A stretch of DNA of 64,000 nucleotides from Pseudonocardia asaccharolytica DSM 44247 = NBRC 16224 (lineage in GTDB: Bacteria > Actinomycetota > Actinomycetes > Mycobacteriales > Pseudonocardiaceae), in the NCBI RefSeq assembly GCF_000423625.1, contig NZ_KE384066.1, forward strand, positions 31,121-95,120. Reading direction: 5' to 3'. The notes beneath the pieces were generated by a model that worked only from the letters and a program-made list of their open reading frames with translations, made no database searches and was not told where the DNA came from. The position numbers and the translations under genes are program-made. Shown piece after piece: positions 42,856 to 51,418 of the stretch. Numbering within the stretch: position 1 is the stretch's first letter; each line of letters begins with the position of its first letter.

Positions 42856-43022
42856 GAGGTGACGTTATCCGGGAGCACCGACACCCTCCGCGTTCGACCC
42901 GCCACGCGCTGGCGCTGGCGCGGCGGCGCCAGCAGAATCACGATGCGGTGGGCAGCAGGCCGGTCTCGTCGTACGGTCGGGACTGACCGCCACTCGCACC
43001 GCTGACCTCTCCTGGGGGGACC

Positions 43023-44216
43023 ATGAGCGCAGTGACCGACGCCGCGCGCGTCGAGGAGGCGGCCCGGAAGGTGGTCGCCGAGCACGATCCGCGGCAGGTC
43101 TCGACGCGGGAGCTGCTGGGCGCGTGCTTCGACGCCGGGCTGGCCTGGGTGCATTTTCCCGAGGGACTCGGCGGGCTCGGCGTGAGCCGCGGGCTGCAGA
43201 CCGTCGCGGACGAGATCGTGCGGGCCGCGGGCGGCCCCTCGGCGTTCTCCCGCAACCCGATCGGCTACGGCATGGCCGCGCCGACCATCCGCGAGCACGC
43301 GCAGTCCACGGAGCAGGCGCGGGCCTGGCTGCGCCCGCTGGCCGCCGCCGAGGAGATCTGGTGCCAGCTGTTCAGCGAGCCCGGCGCCGGTTCCGACCTC
43401 GCCGGGCTGGCGACCAGCGCCGTGCCCGACGGGGCCGAGTGGGTGGTCAACGGCCAGAAGGTCTGGACGAGCCTGGCCCACCACGCCCGGTGGGGCCTGC
43501 TGCTCGCCCGCACCGACCCGGACCAGCCCAAGCACAAGGGCCTGAGCTATTTCGTGCTCGACATGGGCGCCCCGGGGGTGGAGACCCGGCCGCTGCGCCA
43601 GATGACGGGGCAGGCGGAGTTCAACGAGGTCTACCTGAACGACGCGCGCGTCCCCGACGCCCACCGGCTCGGCGCGGTCGGGGACGGCTGGCGGGTCGCG
43701 CTGACCACCCTGATGAACGAGCGCACCGCGATCGGCGCGGGATCGAGCCTGCGCGGCTCGGGCACCATCGCCGACGCCGTCGCGCTGTGGGCGGCCCGTC
43801 CGGACTGCCACACCCCGGTGCTGCGCGACCGGCTGGCCGCCCTGTGGACCCGCGCCGAGGCGCATCGGCTGACCGGTGAGCGGGCCCGGCGCTCGGCCAC
43901 CACGGGCTCCCCGGGTCCGGAGGGCTCGATCAGCAAGCTGGTCTCGGCCGAGCTGAACCAGCAGATCTACGAGTTCTGCATGGATCTGCTCGGTCTCGAG
44001 GGCACGCTGTACGGCTCCTACGCGATCAGCGAGGACGGCCGCGACGCCGACTGGCGCGGCCCGATCCAGCAGCGGTTCCTGCGTTCGCGCGCCAACACGA
44101 TCGAGGGCGGCACGTCGGAGGTGCTGCGCAACATCCTGGGCGAGCGGGTCCTCGGCCTGCCCGGGGAGCCGCGCACCGACGCCGGAAAGCCGTGGAAGGA
44201 GATCCCCCGTGGCTGA
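43023..44216 (+). CDS. Acyl-CoA dehydrogenase, subunit A of a heterodimeric pair
   Basis: A 397-aa FAD enzyme. QLFSEPGAGSDLAGLATSAV is the FAD/substrate loop and ANTIEGGTSEVLRNILGERV the C-terminal signature. It is followed by a second dehydrogenase gene overlapping by 8 nt. In actinobacteria such pairs (for example FadE28-FadE29 and ChsE4-ChsE5) form alpha2beta2 enzymes that act on sterol-side-chain or unusual acyl-CoA substrates. The substrate here is unknown, and no steroid genes are in the window. Confidence 0.92.
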   Translation: MSAVTDAARVEEAARKVVAEHDPRQVSTRELLGACFDAGLAWVHFPEGLGGLGVSRGLQTVADEIVRAAGGPSAFSRNPIGYGMAAPTIREHAQSTEQARAWLRPLAAAEEIWCQLFSEPGAGSDLAGLATSAVPDGAEWVVNGQKVWTSLAHHARWGLLLARTDPDQPKHKGLSYFVLDMGAPGVETRPLRQMTGQAEFNEVYLNDARVPDAHRLGAVGDGWRVALTTLMNERTAIGAGSSLRGSGTIADAVALWAARPDCHTPVLRDRLAALWTRAEAHRLTGERARRSATTGSPGPEGSISKLVSAELNQQIYEFCMDLLGLEGTLYGSYAISEDGRDADWRGPIQQRFLRSRANTIEGGTSEVLRNILGERVLGLPGEPRTDAGKPWKEIPRG

Positions 44217-45399
44217 GACCGGCGATGTGTTCGCCTTCGACGCCGAGCAGCTGGAACTGCGTCGCACCGTCCGTCGATTCTGCGCCGAGCACTCCGACGA
44301 GGCGACGGTCCGCCGGTGGATGGACTCCCCGGCCGGCTACGACCCGGCGACCTGGGCCCGCCTCGGCGGTGAGCTCGGGGTGCTCGGGCTTGCGGCGCCC
44401 GACGAGTCGGGGGTGGTCGGCGGGCTCGTCGACCAGGCCGTCGTCGCCGAGGAGCTCGGCGCGGCGCTGCTGTGCGGGCCGGTGTTCGGCACCATCGGGC
44501 TGGCGATCCCGGCGCTGGTCATGGCCGGGGACGGCGGGTTGCGCGACGAGCTGCTTCCGCCGCTGGTCGCGGGCGTCCGCACCGCCGCCTTCGCGGTCCC
44601 CGAGCGGGCGGGCCGGTTCGATCCGGCGAGCATCACGGTCGGCGCCGTGCGGGCCGGCGGCGGCTGGGAGCTGACCGGCTGGCTGGCCCAGGTCGTCGAC
44701 GCGGCCGCGGCCGACGTGCTGCTCGTCGCCGCCAGCGGGCCGGACGGGGTCGCGCTGTTCGCGGTGGAGGGCACGGCCGACGGGGTCGACCGGGAGTTGC
44801 TGTCCACCATGGACCTGACCCGCCGGCAGGCGGCGGTGCGGCTGTCGGAGGCGCCGGCCCGTCTGCTCGCCGACCCCGGCGACGCCGAACGCGTCATCGG
44901 GTACGCGCTGGACGTGGGGGCGGTGCTGCTGGCGGCCGAACAGGTCGGCGGCGCGCAGCGGCTGCTGGACCTCACCGTGGAGTACGCCAAGCACCGCCTG
45001 CAGTTCGGCCGTCCGATCGGCTCGTTCCAGGCGGTCAAGCACCGGCTGGCCGATATGCTCGTCGCCGTCGAGCACGCCCGGTCGACGGCCTACCACGCGG
45101 CCTGGGCGATCCAGGGCGGAACCGACGACCCGTGGCTCGCGACGAGCATCGCGCAGGCCACCTGCTCGCAGGCCTACTCCCGGGTCGCGGCCGACACGCT
45201 GCAACTGCACGGCGGGATCGGGTTCACCTGGGAGCATCAGGCGCATCTGTACTACAAGCGGGCGGTGACCGACGCCGCGTTGCTGGGCAGTGCCGAAGAG
45301 CACCGCAACCGGATCGCGCTCGCGGTCCTCGACCGCGCCGTCGTCCCACCCTCGCAGGTGCCGCCGGTGGCGGGCGTGGCGGAGGCGCTGCGCGGCTGA
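44209..45399 (+). CDS. Acyl-CoA dehydrogenase, subunit B of a heterodimeric pair
   Basis: A 396-aa partner. It has the KHRLQFGRPIGSFQAVKHRL helix and LQLHGGIGFTWEHQAHLYYK typical of the FadE28/29 kind, but the N-terminal half lacks the SEPGAGSD-type FAD loop and the C-terminus lacks the GGTSE signature of the first subunit. The two chains therefore complement each other in one active site, as established for other such pairs. The start ATG/GTG region overlaps subunit A by 8 nt. Confidence 0.9.
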   Translation: MAETGDVFAFDAEQLELRRTVRRFCAEHSDEATVRRWMDSPAGYDPATWARLGGELGVLGLAAPDESGVVGGLVDQAVVAEELGAALLCGPVFGTIGLAIPALVMAGDGGLRDELLPPLVAGVRTAAFAVPERAGRFDPASITVGAVRAGGGWELTGWLAQVVDAAAADVLLVAASGPDGVALFAVEGTADGVDRELLSTMDLTRRQAAVRLSEAPARLLADPGDAERVIGYALDVGAVLLAAEQVGGAQRLLDLTVEYAKHRLQFGRPIGSFQAVKHRLADMLVAVEHARSTAYHAAWAIQGGTDDPWLATSIAQATCSQAYSRVAADTLQLHGGIGFTWEHQAHLYYKRAVTDAALLGSAEEHRNRIALAVLDRAVVPPSQVPPVAGVAEALRG

Positions 45400-45563
45400 G
45401 CGTCCCGGCCGACGACCGCGGTCGACAGCCAGGCGAACGCCTCCGTGCGGTTGGCCACCACCCCGACCTTCGGTCCGGTCGGCCCGGAGCGTGGCCGACG
45501 GCCCGTCACATCACGCCGCGACACAACACCGCGGCCTGCGATCCCGGACGGGCTGTTGTGGCC

Positions 45564-45599
45564 GACATCTCAGCATATTTGAACAGTCGTGCAGATGTC
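45564..45599. promoter_or_regulatory. Candidate operator upstream of the ABC importer
   Basis: GACATCT (45564-45570) and AGATGTC (45593-45599) are inverted arms. Between them ATATTTGAACA (45575-45585) resembles one half of ArsR/SmtB-type metal-sensor sites; the other half (TGCAGATGT) is degenerate. It lies 80-115 bases before the first gene of the importer operon in an otherwise featureless 280-bp interval. No B12-box was found there. Confidence 0.35.
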
Positions 45600-45679
45600 T
45601 TAGGGTGCTGCCCGGGGCCGTCCCATGTCCCGGCCCCACCCAGCTGCACGGCCGGCCTGCCCACCCGAAAGGACGCCCG

Positions 45680-47275
45680 GTGAGTTCGCTACCCCGACGA
45701 CGGTCGCGCAGGTTCCGCGGCGCGGTGCTGCCCGTCCTGCTTGCCCTGCTGCTGGCCGGGTGCGCCACGACCGGGGGCGGTGACACCGCCGCCGCGGGGC
45801 CGCCCACGCTGACGATCGCCACCGGTTTCGCCGTCGACGACCTCGACCCGCTGGAGAACGGCTTCTGGGGTCCGGAGTTCGGCTATGTGGAGCTGCTGAT
45901 GCGGCCAGAGCCCGGCGGCGAGCCGACGCCGTGGGTGTTGTCCGAGCTGGCCAACCCGGAGCGGTTGACCTGGCGGTTGAGGCTCAACGAGAACATCACG
46001 TTCCAGAACGGCGCACCGCTGGACGGCGCCGCGCTGGCCGCGCTGCTGACCTACCAGCTCGCCGAGAACCCCAGCCTGGCCGCGGCCCTGCCCGGGGCGA
46101 GCGCCGCGGCCACCGGGCCGCTCGAGGTCACCCTCACCACATCGCGGCCGGCCCCGAACGTGCCGGCGCTGCTGGCCGACGAGGCGATGGTGCCGGTCTA
46201 CGACGTGGCCGCCTACCAGCGGCATGTCGCCTCCGGCGCGTCCGCGAGCGAGCTGGTGGGCGCCGGGCTGTACACCGGACCGTACGTTGTGGACAGTCTG
46301 GATGCCGAGTCGATGCGGCTCTCGCCGCGGTCGGACCACTGGGGCGGCACGCCCGCCCTGGAGAACCTGACCGTCCGGTTCGTCCCCGAGGCGTCGGCCC
46401 GCATCCAGGCCGTCCAGGCGGGCGAGGCCGATCTCGCGCTCTACCCACCGACGGCCACCGCGCCCACCCTGGCCGGCCGCGCGGACTCCTTCTTCGTCAC
46501 CGGGCAGCCGACGAGCCCGACGTTCATGCTGCAGCTCAACCAGCACGAGGCCCCGTTCGACGACCCGCTGGTCCGGCGCGCGGTCTACGCGGGCATCGAC
46601 TACGACGAGCTGGCGAACGACGTGATGAACGGCCTGTACGTGCCCGCGACCGGCCTGTACACCCAGGCCCGTCCGTGGGCGGAGAAGACCCAGGCCACCG
46701 ACCCCGCGGCCGCCGGCGCGCTGCTCGACCGGGCGGGCTGGACCCGGACCGGCGACGGACCGCGCACCCGCGACGGGGCGCCGCTGCGGTGGACGATGCT
46801 CACCTACCCCCAGCAGCCCGACTCCGACGCGCTCGCCCTCGCGGTCCAGGCGCAGCTGGCCGAGCTCGGCATCGGCGTGGAGATCCGTCAGGTCCCCGAC
46901 ATCAGCTCCGTGGTCGAGCAGGACACCGGCTGGCAGGCCGCGGTCATCGGCAACGGGTTCATCTCGTTCGGCGGCGACTACGTCACCCCGTTGCGCAACT
47001 ACCTGCACAGCGACGGCACCCGGAACTACCCGGGGATCTCCGATCCGGCGCTGGACGGGCTGATCGAGCGGTTGGCCGTCGAACTCGACCCCGCCGCCCG
47101 CGACGAGCTGCTCCGCCAGATCCAGCGGCGGATCGCCGACCACGGCCACCTGGGGTATCTGGGTGTGCGGCTGCCCGCCGTGGTCACCGGCCCGGGATGG
47201 CGGGGCTACCCGGTGCCGATCGCCAACCTGTGGGTCGACGCGCGGACCGCACCGTCGGCGGCACCGGGCGCCTGA
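45680..47275 (+). CDS. ABC importer substrate-binding lipoprotein (SBP_bac_5; Opp/Nik type)
   Basis: A 531-aa lipoprotein. The lipobox LLAGC puts the lipidated Cys at residue 28, after a basic then hydrophobic signal. The family-5 fold is seen in WRLRLNENITFQNGAPLDGA and DPLVRRAVYAGIDYDELAND. Family members bind peptides, nickel or nickel/cobalt chelates. Because the operon ends with a CbiX-like protein, a metal or metal-chelate ligand is more likely than peptides, but this is inference. The GTG 45680 follows AAAGGA. Confidence 0.9.
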   Translation: MSSLPRRRSRRFRGAVLPVLLALLLAGCATTGGGDTAAAGPPTLTIATGFAVDDLDPLENGFWGPEFGYVELLMRPEPGGEPTPWVLSELANPERLTWRLRLNENITFQNGAPLDGAALAALLTYQLAENPSLAAALPGASAAATGPLEVTLTTSRPAPNVPALLADEAMVPVYDVAAYQRHVASGASASELVGAGLYTGPYVVDSLDAESMRLSPRSDHWGGTPALENLTVRFVPEASARIQAVQAGEADLALYPPTATAPTLAGRADSFFVTGQPTSPTFMLQLNQHEAPFDDPLVRRAVYAGIDYDELANDVMNGLYVPATGLYTQARPWAEKTQATDPAAAGALLDRAGWTRTGDGPRTRDGAPLRWTMLTYPQQPDSDALALAVQAQLAELGIGVEIRQVPDISSVVEQDTGWQAAVIGNGFISFGGDYVTPLRNYLHSDGTRNYPGISDPALDGLIERLAVELDPAARDELLRQIQRRIADHGHLGYLGVRLPAVVTGPGWRGYPVPIANLWVDARTAPSAAPGA

Positions 47276-47284
47276 GGCCGCGCG

Positions 47285-48226
47285 ATGACCACCGTCCTGC
47301 GGCGGGTCGGGCAGGCGCTGGTCACGCTGCTCGGCACCGGCCTGATCGTGTTCGGGATGCTGGCCGTGACCCCGGGCGACCCCGCGCACCGGGTCCTGGA
47401 GGCCCGCGGCATCCCCGAGCCGAGCCCGGCGGCGGTCGCGGCCGTCCGGGACGAGCTGCGCCTGGACGATCCTCTCGTGGTCCGGTTCGGCCGCTGGGCG
47501 GGCGATGCCGTCACCGGTGACCTGGGCGTGTCCTGGCGGACCGGGCGCCCGGTGGCCGACGAGTTCGTCACCCGGTTACCGGCGACGCTGCGGCTGACCG
47601 GGGCGGCGATGGCGCTCGCGGTGGTGCTGGCGCTCGGGCTCGCCGCGGTGGCCGCCGCGGCCCCGGGGCGGTGGCCCGACGTGGTGGCCCGCGGGGTGGC
47701 ACTGGCGATGCTGGTGGTGCCCGGCTTCGTGCTCGGGGTGATCGTGCTGGATGTCCTGGTCGTGCGCGCTGGGCTGGGCCGGGTGATCGCCGACGGGAGC
47801 TGGGCGACGGTGTTCCTGCCCGCCCTCACCCTCGCGCTGGCCTCGGCCGCGAGCTGGTCGCGGGTGCTGCGCACCAGTCTGCTCGAGGCCGCGTCGGCGC
47901 CCTATCTGCGGGTCAGCGTGGCCCGCGGGGCGGGCCGCCGGCGGCTGCTGGGGGTGCATCAGCTGCCCAACGCCGCCCCTGCCTTTCTGACCATGGTCGG
48001 GCTGGGTGCGGCGGCGCTGATCGGCGGGGCCCCGATCGTGGAGAGTGTGTTCACCTGGCCCGGGATCGGCCGCTACACCGTCGAGGCGATCAACGCCCGG
48101 GACATGCCGGTCGTCGTGGGGTTCACCCTGGTCGCGGTCGTCGGTTACGTGCTCACCAGCCTGGTGGTCGACCTCGTGTGCGCGGCGCTGGACCCGCGGC
48201 TGCGCACGGGCCGGGCTGCGGCATGA
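47285..48226 (+). CDS. ABC importer permease (DppB/NikB type)
   Basis: A 313-aa inner-membrane permease with about six helices. It starts with LRRVGQALVTLLGTGLIVFG, has the large periplasmic loop holding TPGDPAHRVL, and the cytoplasmic EAA loop near SLLEAASAPYLRVSVARGAG, with the DppB-type VESVFTWPGIGRYTVEAI. It begins 9 bases after the lipoprotein gene and ends with an ATGA overlap with the second permease. Confidence 0.93.
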   Translation: MTTVLRRVGQALVTLLGTGLIVFGMLAVTPGDPAHRVLEARGIPEPSPAAVAAVRDELRLDDPLVVRFGRWAGDAVTGDLGVSWRTGRPVADEFVTRLPATLRLTGAAMALAVVLALGLAAVAAAAPGRWPDVVARGVALAMLVVPGFVLGVIVLDVLVVRAGLGRVIADGSWATVFLPALTLALASAASWSRVLRTSLLEAASAPYLRVSVARGAGRRRLLGVHQLPNAAPAFLTMVGLGAAALIGGAPIVESVFTWPGIGRYTVEAINARDMPVVVGFTLVAVVGYVLTSLVVDLVCAALDPRLRTGRAAA

Positions 48227-49101
48227 GCGCGCTCGGGATCCTGCGCCGGCCGACGGTGCCCGCGCCGCCGATGGCCCGGCCGGCATGGGCGGCGGTGCTG
48301 CGCCGGCCCGCCGCGCAGGTCGGGCTGGCGCTGGCCGCGGTGCTCGCCCTCGCCGCCCTCCTCGGCCCACTGCTGGCGGCGGATCCGGACCTGCCCGACT
48401 ACACCAACCAGCTCGCGGCCCCCAGCTGGGCGCACTGGCTGGGTACCGACCAGGCCGGCCGCGACCTGCTGGCCCGCACCCTGGCCGGGGCCCGCACGTC
48501 GCTGGGCGCGGCCCTGCTCGTGATGGCGATCGCGGGCGTGGTCGGGCTGCTGGTGGGGACGCTCGCGGGTGCGGTCGGCGGGATCGTCGACACCGTGCTC
48601 ACCCGGGCGACCGATGTGCTGCTCGGGCTGCCCTCGCTGGTGCTGACCCTGGCGGTGGTCGGTGTCCTCGGCCCGGGGTTCTGGAACCTGGTGCTGGCCA
48701 TGGCCGCGACCAGCTGGGCCGGGCTCGCCCGGCTCGCCCGCAGCCTCGCCCGGGGCAGCGCGCAACGACCCGACGTGCTCGCCGCCCGCATGAGCGGGGT
48801 CGGCCCGGTGCGCGCCGTGCTCGGGCACGTCGTGCCCGGCGTGGCCAGCCAGGTCGTCGTCGCGGCGACCCTCGGGCTCGGTGAGGCGGTGCTGGCGCTG
48901 GGCGGGCTGTCGTTCCTCGGGCTCGGCGCGCAGCCCCCGACCGCGGAATGGGGCACGATGCTGGCCACCGGCCGCGAGACCTTCGCCCACGCCCCCTGGC
49001 AGCTGCTCGGCCCGGGGCTGGGGCTGGTGCTCTCCGTCGCCGCGGCCACCCTGATCAGCGACGCGCTGCGCGATGTCACCGACCCCGGCAGGCAGTCGTG
49101 A
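48223..49101 (+). CDS. ABC importer permease (DppC/NikC type)
   Basis: A 292-aa permease with the DppC signatures HWLGTDQAGRDLLARTLAGA, the EAA-like DVLAARMSGVGPVRAVLGHV and the end LGAQPPTAEWGTMLATGRET. It pairs with the preceding permease to form the pore. The start overlaps the upstream stop (ATGA) and its stop overlaps the ATPase start (GTGA), so the transporter is made as a coupled set. Confidence 0.93.
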   Translation: MSALGILRRPTVPAPPMARPAWAAVLRRPAAQVGLALAAVLALAALLGPLLAADPDLPDYTNQLAAPSWAHWLGTDQAGRDLLARTLAGARTSLGAALLVMAIAGVVGLLVGTLAGAVGGIVDTVLTRATDVLLGLPSLVLTLAVVGVLGPGFWNLVLAMAATSWAGLARLARSLARGSAQRPDVLAARMSGVGPVRAVLGHVVPGVASQVVVAATLGLGEAVLALGGLSFLGLGAQPPTAEWGTMLATGRETFAHAPWQLLGPGLGLVLSVAAATLISDALRDVTDPGRQS

Positions 49102-50582
49102 CCCCGCTCGTCGTGGAGGACCTCACCGTCACCTACCCCAACGGGCACCGCGCGCTCGACCACGTCACGCTCACCGTGAAGACGGGCGAGCGCTGCGCCG
49201 TGGTCGGACGCTCCGGCAGCGGCAAGACGACGCTGGTCCACGCGATCCTCGGGCTCCTGCCCGCGGGCACCCGGACCGCCGGCAGCGTCCGCGTCGCCGG
49301 CCGCGAGGTGCTCGGCGCCCCCGGGCCCACCCTGCGACAGCTGCGGGGACTGCTCGCCGGGTACGTGCCGCAGGACCCGTTCGCCGCCTGCGACCCGCTG
49401 CGCACCGTGGGGCACCACGTCGCCGAGGCATGGACGGCACACGGCCGCACCCCGCCCGCCGGGGCGGTTCCCGCCGCGCTCGCCGTCATGGGGATCGACG
49501 ACTCCGCGCGGCGCGCCCGCCACCATCCCCACCAGTGGTCGGGCGGGATGCTGCAGCGCGCCACCCTCGTCGCCGCCACGGCGCACACCCCGGCGCTCAC
49601 CCTCGCCGACGAGCCGACCAGCGCGCTGGACGCCGAGCTCGCCGACGAGGCGCTGGCCCTGCTGCGGCGCCGCTGCGGCGCGCTGCTGCTGATCAGCCAC
49701 GACCTGGCGCTCGTGGCCCGGCACACCGAATCCGTGCTGGTGCTGGCCGACGGCCGCGCGGTGGAGCGCGGCCCGGCCGCCACCCTGCTGCACGCTCCCG
49801 CCGCCGAGGAGACCAGGCAGCTCGTGGCGGCCGCGACGCCGGCGCCGCGACGCGCCGCACCCGCCGCGCGGCCGGGATCGGTGATCGCGCAGGTCCGCGG
49901 CGTCTCGCGCCGCTACGGGCGCGGGCCGGGCGCCGTGACCGCCCTCGACGACGTGTCGCTCGCCCTCGCTGCCGGCGAGATCGTCGGGGTGGTCGGCCGC
50001 TCCGGCTCGGGCAAGTCGACCCTGGCCCGGATCGTCGGCGGCATCGAACGGCCCGACACCGGGACGGTCCACCTGGACGGCCGCGACGCCTGGTCGCGGC
50101 GGCGCACCCTGCGGCCCGGGTTCGTGATGCCGATCTTCCAGGACCCGGTGGCCAGCCTCGACCGGCGCTGGGCGCTGTGGCGGACCCTGACCGAGCCCCT
50201 GCTCGCCCGCGGCGAGCGCCACCCCCGCGCCCGCCGCCGCGCGCTCGCGCAGCAGGCCCTCGCCCGGGTCGGGCTCGCCGAGATCGACGTCGACCGCATG
50301 CCCGCAAGCCTGTCGGTCGGGCAGGCCCAGCGGGTCGCGATCGCGCGAGCGATCATCGCCCGCCCCGCCCTGCTGATCGCCGACGAACCCACCGCGAGCC
50401 TCGACGTGGCCGCCACAGCCGAGATCACCGACCTGCTGCGCGACATCGCCGACGACGGCACCGCGCTGCTGGTCGTCAGCCACGACCACGCCCGCCTCGC
50501 CGGCTACGCCGACCGCGTCGTCACCATGACGACCGGACGCCTGACCCACGGAGGACTACCCCGCTATGCCGCAGCCGGATGA
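49098..50582 (+). CDS. ABC importer ATPase, fused DppD-DppF (two nucleotide-binding domains)
   Basis: A 494-aa protein with two ABC domains in one chain. The first has Walker A GRSGSGKTTLVHAILG, a variant signature WSGGMLQRAT and Walker B ALTLADEPTSALD. The second (from about residue 260) has GRSGSGKSTLARIVGG, a variant signature LSVGQAQRVAIAR and LLIADEPTASLD. Usually these are two proteins; the fusion is common in actinobacterial metal and peptide importers. The end overlaps the CbiX-like gene by 17 nt. Confidence 0.93.
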   Translation: MTPLVVEDLTVTYPNGHRALDHVTLTVKTGERCAVVGRSGSGKTTLVHAILGLLPAGTRTAGSVRVAGREVLGAPGPTLRQLRGLLAGYVPQDPFAACDPLRTVGHHVAEAWTAHGRTPPAGAVPAALAVMGIDDSARRARHHPHQWSGGMLQRATLVAATAHTPALTLADEPTSALDAELADEALALLRRRCGALLLISHDLALVARHTESVLVLADGRAVERGPAATLLHAPAAEETRQLVAAATPAPRRAAPAARPGSVIAQVRGVSRRYGRGPGAVTALDDVSLALAAGEIVGVVGRSGSGKSTLARIVGGIERPDTGTVHLDGRDAWSRRRTLRPGFVMPIFQDPVASLDRRWALWRTLTEPLLARGERHPRARRRALAQQALARVGLAEIDVDRMPASLSVGQAQRVAIARAIIARPALLIADEPTASLDVAATAEITDLLRDIADDGTALLVVSHDHARLAGYADRVVTMTTGRLTHGGLPRYAAAG

Positions 50583-51276
50583 ACGGGTGCTGCTGCTGAT
50601 CGCCCGACCCACCCCCTCGGGCGTCGACGGCCGGTCGCTGCGCTCCCTGGCCGCCGCGGTCGCCGACCGCACCGACCAGCCGGTCCGCCTCGCCCACCTC
50701 GACCAGGCCGCACCCTCGATCCACACCGCTCTCGACGAAACCGTCGCCGCCGGCGCAGCGCAGGTGATCATCATCCCACTGGCGATCCCCGACGACCGCT
50801 ACCTCGCCACCTGGATCGGGCGCGCCGTCGCGAACTGGCGTGAGACCCGCCACCGCGCCCTCGACGTCCGTATCGCCGCCGGGCTCAGCTGTCTGCCCGC
50901 CGTCGCCGAGATCCTCGCCCGGCTCGGCCGCACCGAAGGCATCCCGATCACCACCGCCCCCTCCGGGTTCCGCAGCCCGGCCTGGTCGATCCTGCAGATC
51001 CCGGACCGCCATCTCCTGGTCTGCCGCGGCCCCCGCTGCACCGCCCACGGCGCAGGCGCCACGCACCGCGCCCTGGCCGACGCGACCCGGGGCTCGACGA
51101 CCCAGGTCACCCCCACCGGCTGCCTCGGCCCGTGCAACCTCGGACCGCTCGTGATCGACAACCCGGCCGGCCGGTGGCACCAGGCCGTCGACCCGACCAC
51201 GGCCACCCAACTCGTCCGCCCCGTCCCGATCGGGAGTGTCGGCGGTGGCTCGTCCGGTCGTAACCTCGAAGGATGA
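50566..51276 (+). CDS. CbiX-like chelatase domain fused to [2Fe-2S] thioredoxin-like ferredoxin
   Basis: A 236-aa fusion. Residues 5-125 resemble the CbiX/CbiK sirohydrochlorin-chelatase fold (APSIHTALDETVAAGAAQVI). Where active CbiX has a GHGS histidine this protein has LLLIARPTPSG, and the second metal-site His is replaced in PLAIPDDRYL. So both metal-binding histidines appear to be missing. Residues 150-200 form a [2Fe-2S] domain with Cys153, Cys158, Cys186 and Cys190 (LVCRGPRCTA, TGCLGPCNLG), the CX4C...CX3C pattern. The overlap with the importer ATPase ties it to metal or tetrapyrrole uptake. Role unknown; a sensor, metallochaperone or redox partner is possible. Confidence 0.82.
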   Translation: MPQPDERVLLLIARPTPSGVDGRSLRSLAAAVADRTDQPVRLAHLDQAAPSIHTALDETVAAGAAQVIIIPLAIPDDRYLATWIGRAVANWRETRHRALDVRIAAGLSCLPAVAEILARLGRTEGIPITTAPSGFRSPAWSILQIPDRHLLVCRGPRCTAHGAGATHRALADATRGSTTQVTPTGCLGPCNLGPLVIDNPAGRWHQAVDPTTATQLVRPVPIGSVGGGSSGRNLEG

Positions 51277-51404
51277 GCCCTGATGACGAGGTCGGCGACC
51301 CTGTCTGCTGGATGAACCGGGTCTGCCCCGAATGCGGCGGGCTGGCCGACGAGGCCCCGCCCACCCGGTGCGAGCGATGCGGTGCCGAGCTACCGGGCGA
51401 TTGA
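51273..51404 (+). CDS. 43-aa zinc-ribbon protein
   Basis: A small gene whose ATG overlaps the CbiX-like stop (ATGA). The product has two cysteine pairs, VCPECGG and RCERCGAE, plus one extra Cys at residue 12, which makes a minimal rubredoxin-like zinc ribbon. It is followed after 14 bases by the convergent atpH stop. The coupling suggests that it serves the same metal operon, possibly as a metal-binding or regulatory peptide. Function is not known. Confidence 0.75.
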   Translation: MSPDDEVGDPVCWMNRVCPECGGLADEAPPTRCERCGAELPGD

Positions 51405-51418
51405 GCGACCGCCGGCAC

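Noticed and set aside
41398..43005. 535-aa plus-strand open frame over recC
   Set aside because: Antisense shadow due to high GC; recC has a full-length family match and an operon position.
45400..45679. Cobalamin or nickel riboswitch before the importer
   Set aside because: No B12-box (GCCACTG) and no recognisable multi-stem aptamer was found; only inverted repeats.
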